From positions 1 to 21,784 of the forward strand of contig JAHKLP010000103.1 in assembly GCA_020855015.1 (NCBI GenBank): a stretch of DNA of 21,784 nt, given 5' to 3'. The DNA comes from Methanobacterium sp. Its GTDB lineage: Archaea; Methanobacteriota; Methanobacteria; Methanobacteriales; Methanobacteriaceae. The notes below the pieces were generated by a model. That model did not search any database, was not told where the DNA came from, and worked only from the letters and a program-made list of their open reading frames with translations. The position numbers and the translations under genes were made by a program. Below, one piece after another: positions 1 through 7,603 of the stretch. Numbering within the stretch: position 1 is the stretch's first letter; each line of letters starts with the position of its first letter.

Positions 1-58
1 ATAATCTCTTTCAAGCTCTTCAAATTTTAATTCGAGCTTTTTTCTATCTGAAACTATT

Positions 59-66
<8 letters not shown>
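1..66 (-). CDS. Partial CDS, N-terminus of unknown protein (runs off left edge)
   Basis: The minus strand stays open from an ATG at 66 to the window edge, giving 22 codons that begin MLKIVSDRKKLELKFEEL. The segment is highly charged (Lys/Glu rich) and looks helical. The ATG overlaps the pheA stop by 8 nt in another frame, which suggests translational coupling in one operon. A GAAGGAG sequence lies directly against the ATG, closer than a normal ribosome binding site, so the exact start is uncertain. Too little is visible to name a family. Confidence 0.5.
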
Positions 67-868
<802 letters not shown>

Positions 869-927
869 ATACATTCACATAAACAGTTATCATGTTGACA
901 GATATAAGAGTAATATTAATTAGGTGG

Positions 928-2076
928 TTAATATAATCCACCGTGAAGATAATTTTTCACCTTGTCATTGGTGGATTGGTGTATTCTTCTAATAACCGCT
1001 TTGCCATCTTTGATCTCGACTAAAGTAGCCATCACCTTCAAATCCCGGAGATGACGGATGAATTCTTCAGCCTCATTTTGATTTTTTACTTCTATTACCA
1101 GATCTTCGGCGGCTAATTCACCATTTTCAACTCCCCTAATGGTTTCCAGCATGGGATAAAGTATTGATTCACCCATCCTGAGAGCTCTTTTGGAGAGTTC
1201 ATCTGTAGATTCAGCCATTTCATAGGCCTGGAATCCTTCTCGAATGATCCTGCTGAAAAGAAATGCCTGAGCCAAGTCAAAGGGATAACTCAGAGCATAT
1301 TCCAGTTCTGATGCCTGTGCCTGGGATGAGGTGTATTTTAAAGGCTCCAATTGCATCATTGGATCTTTCATCACCACTCCCTCCCTATTGTTAGCTCCTA
1401 AATCTTTTACAATTTCTATAATCTTTTCGGGAGCTTCGTCAACTGGGAATATTCCCAGAAGACGCACCGGTTCCAGATCATGCTCTTCAAGTAAATCTCT
1501 CTTTTCCTTCATTGGTAATGGTGTGTTAGTCTGTTTTTCCCTTAAATCAAAGATTCTAAAACCTAGTTTTCCCACTTCACGATAATAATGGGATACGTAT
1601 GGATTTAATGTGCCTACCATCTCACCACATATCACCATTTCCGGATTTTCCTGGAAAAAATCATCTAAATCTAAAATTTCTTTTGCTTTACGGGTGGTGT
1701 AAGGACAAATATAACCTCCCCTGGTAAAGGCGATGATATCATTATCTATTTGAGTTATACGGACGTTGTATCCATTCATCTTCTCCTCAACGGCCACTTC
1801 TTTAAGAAAATGTTTCTTCAGCGTCGGTTTGAGCATTAATGTCCTTCTAATCTTTGGGAAACCCCTAATAACTTGAATAGTCTCCCCATTAACTACCATT
1901 GTTCCGGATTCCATTGATCCTAAACCTTTTCGAAACTGGATAGCCTCCAGATTATGTTTCTGGTAATTCTTTATAATTCCCTTCCAGTATGCTTCTTCTA
2001 ATTTCTGTGAAGATATGTTCAGGATTTTGGATACCTCTTCCTGGGCTAGTAGAGGTGGGATGTTTTTTTCTCGCAT
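928..2076 (-). CDS. ATP-dependent RNA ligase, Rnl3 family (archaeal Pab1020/MthRnl type)
   Basis: Predicted to seal 5'-phosphate and 3'-OH RNA ends through enzyme-AMP and RNA-adenylate intermediates; the characterised Methanothermobacter homologue circularises RNA. The protein has 382 aa, about the family length. The nucleotidyltransferase motifs are in order: motif I EEKMNGYNVR with the predicted adenylated Lys99, motif III CGEMVG (Glu152), IIIa FRIFDL (173-178), IV REGVVMK (231-237), V LKYTS with Lys247. A helical C-terminal part (about 260-382) fits the homodimerisation region of this family. I see no ribosome binding site before the ATG, but a TATA-like TTAAAATAAAT (2096-2106) is centred about 25 nt upstream, so the mRNA is probably leaderless. 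A terminator-like hairpin separates it from the CBS genes. The substrate in the cell is unknown. Confidence 0.9.
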   Translation of the reverse strand: MREKNIPPLLAQEEVSKILNISSQKLEEAYWKGIIKNYQKHNLEAIQFRKGLGSMESGTMVVNGETIQVIRGFPKIRRTLMLKPTLKKHFLKEVAVEEKMNGYNVRITQIDNDIIAFTRGGYICPYTTRKAKEILDLDDFFQENPEMVICGEMVGTLNPYVSHYYREVGKLGFRIFDLREKQTNTPLPMKEKRDLLEEHDLEPVRLLGIFPVDEAPEKIIEIVKDLGANNREGVVMKDPMMQLEPLKYTSSQAQASELEYALSYPFDLAQAFLFSRIIREGFQAYEMAESTDELSKRALRMGESILYPMLETIRGVENGELAAEDLVIEVKNQNEAEEFIRHLRDLKVMATLVEIKDGKAVIRRIHQSTNDKVKNYLHGGLY

Positions 2077-2095
2077 AATAAGTCTTAGTTTTCTT

Positions 2096-2106
2096 ATTTA
2101 TTTTAA
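2096..2106 (-). promoter_or_regulatory. Candidate TATA box for the RNA ligase gene
   Basis: The minus strand reads TTAAAATAAAT, centred about 25 nt upstream of the ATG at 2076. That is the archaeal TATA distance for a transcript starting at the start codon. The absence of a ribosome binding site in this interval supports a leaderless mRNA. Confidence 0.4.
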
Positions 2107-2108
2107 AA

Positions 2109-2136
2109 AAAGTAAAAATTTGGGGATGAATCCCCA
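2109..2136 (-). terminator. Hairpin plus T-rich tract after the CBS gene cluster
   Basis: TGGGGAT and ATCCCCA (2121-2136) form a perfect inverted repeat around two bases; in practice this is a 6-bp stem with a 4-nt loop. Read on the minus strand it is followed by AATTTTTAC and then a run of seven T. It starts 15 nt after the stop of the last CBS gene and would end transcription before the RNA ligase gene. Confidence 0.55.
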
Positions 2137-2151
2137 TGATTGCTGCAGTTT

Positions 2152-2970
2152 TCAGACTTTTTCCAGTTCTACGATTAGTTTCAAAAAGTCGGTTTTGGTG
2201 ATTATCCCTGTCATACCCTGGTCATTGGCCACTGGAATTCCACTGAAGTTATTATCCAACATAATCATTGCTGCTTCTGATATTGGGGTTTCTTCAGATA
2301 TGGTTTTGACGTTTTGAACCATAACATCCTCCACCAGCAAGTTACGTATCCGGGCAGGTTTGTATTTATCTGGAACTACTTTACGGAAGGACATCATGGC
2401 CAGGGCTATGTCCTTGGCTGTTATCATTCCCTGGAGTTGTCCATTTTCAATTACCGGTATTCTGCCAATTTTTTTATCGATTATGATCCTTCTAGCGTGC
2501 ACTAGCCGATCCTGCGGTTCAATGGTTGTTAAATCTGTGTTCATCCTTTCTTTCGCAGTGATTTCGTTGTATGGCTTTCCCTGACAGGTTTCCAGAAAGT
2601 CACTTTTGGTGATCATCCCTACGATGTCTCCAGATTCAACTACAATTAGTCCACCAATACCATTTTCCAGCATAGTTTCAGCGGCTGTTGACAGTGCCTG
2701 AGTGGGATCGGCAGTTACTGGTTGGGGAGTCATAACAGTTGACACATGGAAATGTGATGGTGGCAGATTACCGTATTTTGATGATCCCAGTCTTAATGCG
2801 ATATCTTTTTCAGTTATTATACCCACGAGTTCTTTTTGATGGTTTTGGTTGGTGTTTATAACAGGTAGTCGGGATATTTTATGTTTTTTCATTAATTTGA
2901 ATGCGTCATGAATGTTCTGGTCTTTGTCAACCACTACAACATCTTTCGCCATTATATCTTTGACATGCAT
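2152..2970 (-). CDS. CBS-domain protein with four CBS motifs (fifth gene of the array)
   Basis: 272 aa made almost wholly of two Bateman modules (CBS pairs): about residues 1-61 with 77-132, and 138-193 with 213-272. Each CBS motif keeps the nucleotide ribose/phosphate signature near its end: GIITEKD, GMITKSD, GMITAKD, GIITKTD. There is no catalytic domain, membrane segment or DNA-binding domain, so it is probably a soluble ligand sensor acting through a partner; adenine nucleotides or S-adenosylmethionine are the known ligands of such proteins. Older annotation called these IMP dehydrogenase-related proteins, but the barrel of that enzyme is absent. An AGGGGAT lies just before the ATG. It shares an exact 21-nt stretch with the neighbouring paralogue. 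Confidence 0.88.
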   Translation of the reverse strand: MHVKDIMAKDVVVVDKDQNIHDAFKLMKKHKISRLPVINTNQNHQKELVGIITEKDIALRLGSSKYGNLPPSHFHVSTVMTPQPVTADPTQALSTAAETMLENGIGGLIVVESGDIVGMITKSDFLETCQGKPYNEITAKERMNTDLTTIEPQDRLVHARRIIIDKKIGRIPVIENGQLQGMITAKDIALAMMSFRKVVPDKYKPARIRNLLVEDVMVQNVKTISEETPISEAAMIMLDNNFSGIPVANDQGMTGIITKTDFLKLIVELEKV

Positions 2971-2987
2971 TTTTTATATCCCCTATA

Positions 2988-3830
2988 TTATTGTATTCCT
3001 CGGATAATATCGGTTTTAGTTATTATACCCACGAGTTCGTCATCACTCACAACTGGAATCCCACTGACATCATTCTTTATCATAATATTAGCAGCATTAG
3101 CTGCGTCTTCTTCCGGACCTATTTTTATAAGGTCATTGGTCATGATGTCCCCTGCAGTAACCATTGACACTTCCCTGACATTTCTTTTCTCTTGACCTTC
3201 TACTTTGCGCAGGAATGCGATTTTTTCTATGCTAACTCCAGTTTCAGGGTCTTCTACATTGGCAAATGATATATTACCAGAGGTTATTATTCCCACAGGC
3301 TCGTTATCCCTCATTACTACTAGTTTACCAATTTTTTGGTCTTCCATTATGCTTATAACATGACCGATGCTGTGGTTTTCATTTACAGTCACTACTTCAC
3401 TGGTCATGAGTTGGGATACTTTCCATTTATTTGCGAATTTTTGACTGTAAAAATCCATGAGGTCGGTTTTGGTTATTATCCCCACTACTTCATCATCATC
3501 TGCCACTGGCAGGGAGCTGATGTTGTTTTTAATCATGAGCTCAACAGCTTCCCGGAGTTCACGGAAAGGAGTAATGGTTACTGGGTGGGATGTCATTACC
3601 CTGCGGATGGATATTTTATCAATAGTTCGCCTTTTCCATTGTGGTCCATTAGCCCTCATTTTCCTTATTAGATCTTTTTCAGTTAGGATGCCCACTGGTT
3701 TGCCTTCTTGGTCAACTACTAAAATACGGCTGTAGCCGTGTTTGAGCATGAGGTTTCGGGCGTGACTTACTTGTTCGTTTTCTTCGACTAATATTACTTC
3801 CTCGTTCATTACATCCTCGATTTTCATCAT
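2988..3830 (-). CDS. CBS-domain protein with four CBS motifs (fourth gene of the array)
   Basis: 280 aa with four CBS motifs, about residues 1-62, 75-131, 139-195 and 220-280. The signature sites are GILTEKD, GIITKTD, GIITSGN and GIITKTD; the third has Asn in place of Asp. A charged linker rich in Lys, Arg and Glu (about 196-218) joins motifs three and four and is the most distinctive part. The start is one of two adjacent ATGs (3830 or 3827), preceded by AGGGGCGAG. The gap to the next gene is 17 nt, which argues for one mRNA. It is a stand-alone regulator with no enzyme domain, and neither ligand nor partner can be read from the sequence. Confidence 0.88.
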   Translation of the reverse strand: MMKIEDVMNEEVILVEENEQVSHARNLMLKHGYSRILVVDQEGKPVGILTEKDLIRKMRANGPQWKRRTIDKISIRRVMTSHPVTITPFRELREAVELMIKNNISSLPVADDDEVVGIITKTDLMDFYSQKFANKWKVSQLMTSEVVTVNENHSIGHVISIMEDQKIGKLVVMRDNEPVGIITSGNISFANVEDPETGVSIEKIAFLRKVEGQEKRNVREVSMVTAGDIMTNDLIKIGPEEDAANAANIMIKNDVSGIPVVSDDELVGIITKTDIIRGIQ

Positions 3831-3866
3831 GCTACTCGCCCCTAAAAAATTTGTAATAAGCCATAA

Positions 3867-4808
3867 TTAGGAAATTACGGCTTTTAATATATCACTTTCG
3901 GTTATAATTCCCTGTAAATCGCTGTTTTGTACTACTGGAAGTCCCCCGATTCCTTTGTTTTCCATTAGATCGCAGACATCTCCCAGGTGACTCATGACAT
4001 TGGTTGTGATCACTTTTGATTCCATGATTTCAGTAATGGTTGTGTTGAGAATTTCTTCAGCACTGTTGGTTATCATGTGTTCAAAGGCGCTGTTTTTTCC
4101 CAGGAATTCCAGTATATCGGTTGCAGTGACGATTCCCACAATTTTTTCTTTCTCAGGGTGGGGTGTTTTTCGCTCCTCACCTACAACCGGGATTCTGCGA
4201 AGCTTGTTTCTTACCATGATCTTGGATGCTCCTTCAATACGTGTTCCGGGGGTGGTGGTAATCACATTTTTTTGCATATGATCCTCAACCACCTCATCAT
4301 TAAGTACTCCTGCCATTAGGAGTACAAAATCTCTTTCGGAGACTATCCCTGCTATTTTATGTTGTGAATCTACAATTGGGAGGGCTCCGACTCCTTTAGT
4401 TGTCATTTTAGTCACTGCAGTGGTTATGGAGTCTTTGGTGTTGATGGTTTCCACGTCACGAGTCATTATCATTTTTACAGGTTCGTTTATGGCTGCGGGG
4501 AAGTTATCTTGGTGTTTTTTTTCCAGAATCTTATATTTGTCCCCACCTCCCAAAAAGTCCAGGATATCCATGGAGGTAACAATTCCCAGGAGCTTTTCAC
4601 TGCCAGGATCAGTTATGGGAAGTCTTCTGAACTTGTTTTTTACCATTTTTTCAGCCGCTTCCTTTATGGTGGCTGTTTGAGGTGCGGTTACCACCTTTTT
4701 AGTTGCTATGCTCATCACGTCTCCCTCATGCTGGGAGGCGTGGGTCTCAAATTCCAATGAACCGCGGTCCATTGACTTCACCAAGTTTATGGTTTCTTTT
4801 TTTCTCAT
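3867..4808 (-). CDS. CBS-domain protein with four CBS motifs and an N-terminal extension (third gene of the array)
   Basis: 313 aa. The first 30 or so residues (MRKKETINLVKSMDRGSLEF and following) are a polar extension that the other array members lack. Four CBS motifs follow, about 30-86, 108-168, 175-240 and 255-313, with GIVTSMD, GIVSERD, GIVTATD and GIITESD signatures. Motif three contains a charged insert (residues of the type RKTPHPEKEK) in a loop. The ribosome binding site GAGGTG lies 6 nt before the ATG. The 128-nt gap upstream is the longest within the array, and the minus strand carries a CATAAAATA box at 4845-4853 that could be an internal promoter. No catalytic domain is present. 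Confidence 0.88.
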   Translation of the reverse strand: MRKKETINLVKSMDRGSLEFETHASQHEGDVMSIATKKVVTAPQTATIKEAAEKMVKNKFRRLPITDPGSEKLLGIVTSMDILDFLGGGDKYKILEKKHQDNFPAAINEPVKMIMTRDVETINTKDSITTAVTKMTTKGVGALPIVDSQHKIAGIVSERDFVLLMAGVLNDEVVEDHMQKNVITTTPGTRIEGASKIMVRNKLRRIPVVGEERKTPHPEKEKIVGIVTATDILEFLGKNSAFEHMITNSAEEILNTTITEIMESKVITTNVMSHLGDVCDLMENKGIGGLPVVQNSDLQGIITESDILKAVIS

Positions 4809-4936
4809 CTATACACCTCTATAAAGAAATAACGTTGAATTGATTATTTTATGAAAATAATATTCATGATAATGACTTTTTAGATACTCTAAAAACAGTT
4901 TAGCACCCATTTTGGACTTAAATGATAATGGGAACA

Positions 4937-5758
4937 TCAGTTGAGGTACGACCATAAAATATCTTCCCTTGAAACTATACCAACTAGATCGGCTTCTTTA
5001 GCTCTTCGGGGTTCTTTTTTAACATATATTGGATTTTTCACAATCGGTAGACGTCCAATATCATATTCCAATAATATTTCAGCGGCCTCATGGATGGTTG
5101 TGCTGGTTACAGCCACTACAGGAGGGGTTCTCATGATCTTCTCAACCATAACTGCCCCTCTGGCCTCATGGGATTGGGATTCGCGACTGATTCGAACATG
5201 ACCCGATTTGATAATGTCCATTCGGGTTATAATACCGATAATTTTATCTTTTTTAATCACCGGAAGACCAGAAACCCCTTTATCATCCATGCGATTCCAG
5301 ACATGATGGATTAGATCATCATGATTGCATGTGACAATAGAAGAAGTCATTATACCTTCCAGGGCTTCGTTCTCTGGTAGTGATCCGTTGTAGAGTAATT
5401 TCCTTAAAATGTCAGCTACTGTTACTATTCCCACCAGATGCATGTCATCATTGGACTCCACTACTGGGGCATATACCGTGCCAGCTTTTAAGATCTCGCC
5501 AATAAGGGAGGTTACATCCATATCAGGAGTGGCAATTACTAAGGGAGGTTCCATTATACCCCTGGCATCTATGTTGGATTTAGTTGAGGATATATTCAAC
5601 ATATCTCCACGAGTAATAATCCCTTCCAGACGGTTCCCAGATACGACAGGGATTGTTCTGAATCCATCTTCCCGGAAAACAGATCTTACTTTAGTGGCAT
5701 GGGTATCCACGGATACGGTGACAGGATCCGGGGTCATTATTTGTCCCACCGGGTTCAA
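4937..5758 (-). CDS. CBS-domain protein with four CBS motifs, TTG start (second gene of the array)
   Basis: 273 aa with CBS motifs at about 1-57, 62-122, 130-187 and 205-273; signatures GIITRGD, GIVTVAD, GIITRMD and GIVSRED. The last motif carries a basic loop (KNPIYVKKEPRRAKEAD) between its strands. The start is TTG at 5758, chosen because AGGTGA stands 6 nt upstream and overlaps the end of the preceding gene; no ATG gives a complete first CBS motif. Only 2 nt separate it from the stop of the zinc-ribbon CBS gene, so the two are almost certainly translationally coupled. It is a soluble adenylate- or SAM-type sensor by family; the actual ligand is unknown. Confidence 0.88.
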   Translation of the reverse strand: MNPVGQIMTPDPVTVSVDTHATKVRSVFREDGFRTIPVVSGNRLEGIITRGDMLNISSTKSNIDARGIMEPPLVIATPDMDVTSLIGEILKAGTVYAPVVESNDDMHLVGIVTVADILRKLLYNGSLPENEALEGIMTSSIVTCNHDDLIHHVWNRMDDKGVSGLPVIKKDKIIGIITRMDIIKSGHVRISRESQSHEARGAVMVEKIMRTPPVVAVTSTTIHEAAEILLEYDIGRLPIVKNPIYVKKEPRRAKEADLVGIVSREDILWSYLN

Positions 5759-5760
5759 GT

Positions 5761-6321
5761 TTATTCACCTTCTAATTCGTCTTTACACTCCTCACACACG
5801 TACTTCCCATCCACTTCATCAAGATATTCAATATAATTTCCACAAACTTCACAGGTTCCAGGTACGGATTTTTCATCAGAAGAATAATCAATCTGGTTTT
5901 CCATCCTGGCGTTTTCCACCAGAATCTCGGTTAATTCTGGTGAAACTGTCATGACATCAGTGGAGGTTAATATACCAACAAGAACTCCATTATTCACTAC
6001 GGGCAGCCTTCTGATCTTGTTTTTTGCCATGATTCTTGCAGCTTCGTTGAGGTCGCGGCCAGGGTCAATTTTAATAAGGTTTTTTGTCATGACCTGCTCA
6101 ACTGTCATTTTACTGGCCTGAATATCCCTAGAAACAACCTTGCTTATAATATCGCTTTCAGTAACCAGTCCTTCTGGTTCTGAGTTGCTCTTAATTATGA
6201 GACTTCCAATACCCTTTTGACTCATTATAGCCGCAGCTTGGGCTATACTTGTATCCGGATCTACAGTTATTACACTTGAAGTCATTGCGTCGTGTACAGT
6301 CATTTGTGTGTCCATTTCCAT
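5761..6321 (-). CDS. CBS-pair protein with C-terminal zinc ribbon (first gene of the array)
   Basis: 186 aa. One Bateman module (CBS at about 8-64 and 70-130; signatures GLVTESD and GILTSTD) is followed by a C-terminal zinc ribbon with CEVC and CEEC knuckles (about 153-178) and an acidic tail. A ribbon joined to a CBS pair suggests that ligand binding controls contact with a nucleic acid or protein. GGAGGT lies 6 nt before the ATG, the strongest ribosome binding site in the array. It follows the queE stop by 11 nt and runs into the next CBS gene with a 2-nt gap, linking the preQ0 genes to the sensors. Confidence 0.88.
   Translation of the reverse strand: MEMDTQMTVHDAMTSSVITVDPDTSIAQAAAIMSQKGIGSLIIKSNSEPEGLVTESDIISKVVSRDIQASKMTVEQVMTKNLIKIDPGRDLNEAARIMAKNKIRRLPVVNNGVLVGILTSTDVMTVSPELTEILVENARMENQIDYSSDEKSVPGTCEVCGNYIEYLDEVDGKYVCEECKDELEGE
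5765..5770 (-). promoter_or_regulatory. Ribosome binding site that fixes the TTG start of the second CBS gene
   Basis: AGGTGA on the minus strand lies inside the last codons of the zinc-ribbon CBS gene, 6 nt before TTG at 5758. It matches the expected archaeal anti-Shine-Dalgarno and is the reason the TTG is taken as the start. Confidence 0.6.
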
Positions 6322-6332
6322 CTACATACCTC

Positions 6333-7046
6333 CTATTTCAGTTTAAGAAGCTTATGAACCTGGGGTATAGTTAAAACGTTTAAATGTTCTCCTGCTTTCT
6401 CGGAAATTTCCAGTAACTTCTGAGTTTTACCAGCCCATAAATCCAGAGGACTGGATGGCTGAACAACCAGGGGTAATCTGGATGTATCAGGGATTTCATC
6501 CTTTAATCTGGCTGCTATCGAGCTCACAGTGACAGCCTGTGTTGAGGGTTGTACTACCAACTTACAGTAAGTATTTATCCCCTCTTCTATTAATATCTTT
6601 ATGGATTCAAGCTCCTTATTCATGAGATCTTCCCAGTCTGAAACTGCCTCATGTTCAGGTAATTTTATATCTAATGAAACATAGCCTACTAATTCTGTTA
6701 ATTTAGCGATTTCATTTGGTAAAGAACCATTTGTCTCTAAGAGTGCAGGTAAATTGTAGTTTTCTAAGAAATTCTTAATAAAATCAGCATGTAATAATGG
6801 TTCGCCCCCTGTAAAAGAAATTGAATGAAAATCTGGTGTTATAAGTTCTTCAACTTTTTTATATAAAGTATTTGTGTCGTATTCCTTGCCATATTCAAAA
6901 TTACGGCTTAAGGGCGTGTCACAGTAGTTACAGTTTAGGTTACATCCAGAAAACCTTACAAAGACTTGTCTTGCACCAATAAGTTTCCCTTCACCTTGAA
7001 TACTGGAAAAAATTTCAGAAATACGGGTTTTAATATTAATTCCCCC
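6333..7046 (-). CDS. queE: 7-carboxy-7-deazaguanine synthase (QueE), frame lacks a normal start
   Basis: Radical SAM enzyme that turns 6-carboxytetrahydropterin into 7-carboxy-7-deazaguanine, a step to preQ0 and, in archaea, archaeosine of tRNA. The frame is open for 237 codons: SSIQGEGKLIGARQVFVRFSG near the N-terminus, then the 4Fe-4S motif CNLNCNYC (CX3CX2C), then FTGGEPLLH, ETNGSLP, LDIKLPE, and a C-terminal part ending at 6333. The length suits the family. The frame, open from a stop at 7085, contains no ATG, GTG or TTG before the conserved region. An ATG at 7048, overlapping the queD stop as TAATG, is in another frame; one extra G in the 5-G run at 7042-7046 would join it and give a start MGGINIKTRISEIF. 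It is therefore either a base-calling error, a real frameshift, or start at a rare codon such as AUU. Confidence 0.85.
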   Translation of the reverse strand, partial: GGINIKTRISEIFSSIQGEGKLIGARQVFVRFSGCNLNCNYCDTPLSRNFEYGKEYDTNTLYKKVEELITPDFHSISFTGGEPLLHADFIKNFLENYNLPALLETNGSLPNEIAKLTELVGYVSLDIKLPEHEAVSDWEDLMNKELESIKILIEEGINTYCKLVVQPSTQAVTVSSIAARLKDEIPDTSRLPLVVQPSSPLDLWAGKTQKLLEISEKAGEHLNVLTIPQVHKLLKLK

Positions 7047-7047
7047 A

Positions 7048-7530
7048 TTATTCTGCAGTTTTTGTGAAACAGGCCCCTTGACCTATGCCTTCATTCACAC
7101 AGATCTCCAATGTTTTGATATCCGCTTCTTCCAGTGCCAAGGCCTGGAGAAGCTTTTCTGCAAAGTACTGTGACATTGCTTCAGCAGAAGTAGAAGTCAA
7201 TGGAAGGAGGCAGCAATCTTCTCTGGGGATTTTATATTCCTTATCCCTAATAGAAAACTCTACGAACTTATCCATATTTTTAAATTCTATTTCTTTGCTT
7301 TTTTCTGGTATAAGCAGTTTATGGTCCAGTTTTTTGCATATTTTTCTTACAATTCCCTTGACAGTTTTAAAGTCCACCACAAATCCAAATTCTCCACCAC
7401 GTTCCCCCTCTACTGTTACATCCACGTGGTAGGAGTGTCCGTGTATTCCACCGCAGAACTCGTGGCATGGGATCATGTGGGCAGATGCGAAACGTAAATT
7501 CGCGTGTATTCCATTGATAATTATTTTCAT
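7048..7530 (-). CDS. queD: 6-carboxytetrahydropterin synthase (QueD; 6-PTPS family)
   Basis: Makes 6-carboxy-5,6,7,8-tetrahydropterin from dihydroneopterin triphosphate, feeding QueE in preQ0 synthesis. 160 aa. The zinc ligands are His18 (FASAH), His30 and His32 (HGHSYH). Cys26 in CGGIHGH fits the CxxxHGH motif of QueD rather than the PTPS-III type. The DHKLL segment and the late CVNEGIGQG, with its conserved Glu, complete the active site. The insert around residues 73-107 is longer than in E. coli QueD. GAAGGT lies 7 nt before the ATG, and a TATA box at 7567-7576 makes this the likely first gene of the queD-queE-CBS transcription unit. A pterin role in methanopterin synthesis is a less likely alternative, since queE follows directly. 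Confidence 0.88.
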   Translation of the reverse strand: MKIIINGIHANLRFASAHMIPCHEFCGGIHGHSYHVDVTVEGERGGEFGFVVDFKTVKGIVRKICKKLDHKLLIPEKSKEIEFKNMDKFVEFSIRDKEYKIPREDCCLLPLTSTSAEAMSQYFAEKLLQALALEEADIKTLEICVNEGIGQGACFTKTAE

Positions 7531-7566
7531 TTAATTGACCTTCTTTTAGACTCAAATTAATTATAA

Positions 7567-7576
7567 TTTTATAAAT
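7567..7576 (-). promoter_or_regulatory. Candidate TATA box for the queD-queE-CBS unit
   Basis: TTTATAAAAT on the minus strand, about 40 nt before the queD ATG, leaving room for a short leader with the GAAGGT ribosome binding site. It is the best TATA match upstream of the array. Confidence 0.5.
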
Positions 7577-7603
7577 TTAATTGAATAAGATCATATGATC
7601 TGA

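Noticed and set aside
4420..4760. Plus-strand ORFs opposite the CBS genes
   Set aside because: They are shadows of strong minus-strand coding sequence, have no ribosome binding site or family features, and follow the repeated CBS pattern of the other strand.
2152..6321. IMP dehydrogenase genes
   Set aside because: CBS motifs resemble the regulatory part of IMP dehydrogenase, but the catalytic barrel and its active-site Cys loop are absent in all five.
6333..6623. Separate 96-aa gene starting at ATG 6623
   Set aside because: The same frame continues upstream with QueE motifs to 7046; this is the C-terminal part of queE.
7367..7555. Alternative minus-strand 62-aa ORF overlapping the start of queD
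   Set aside because: It lies in another frame over conserved queD codons and has no recognisable features.
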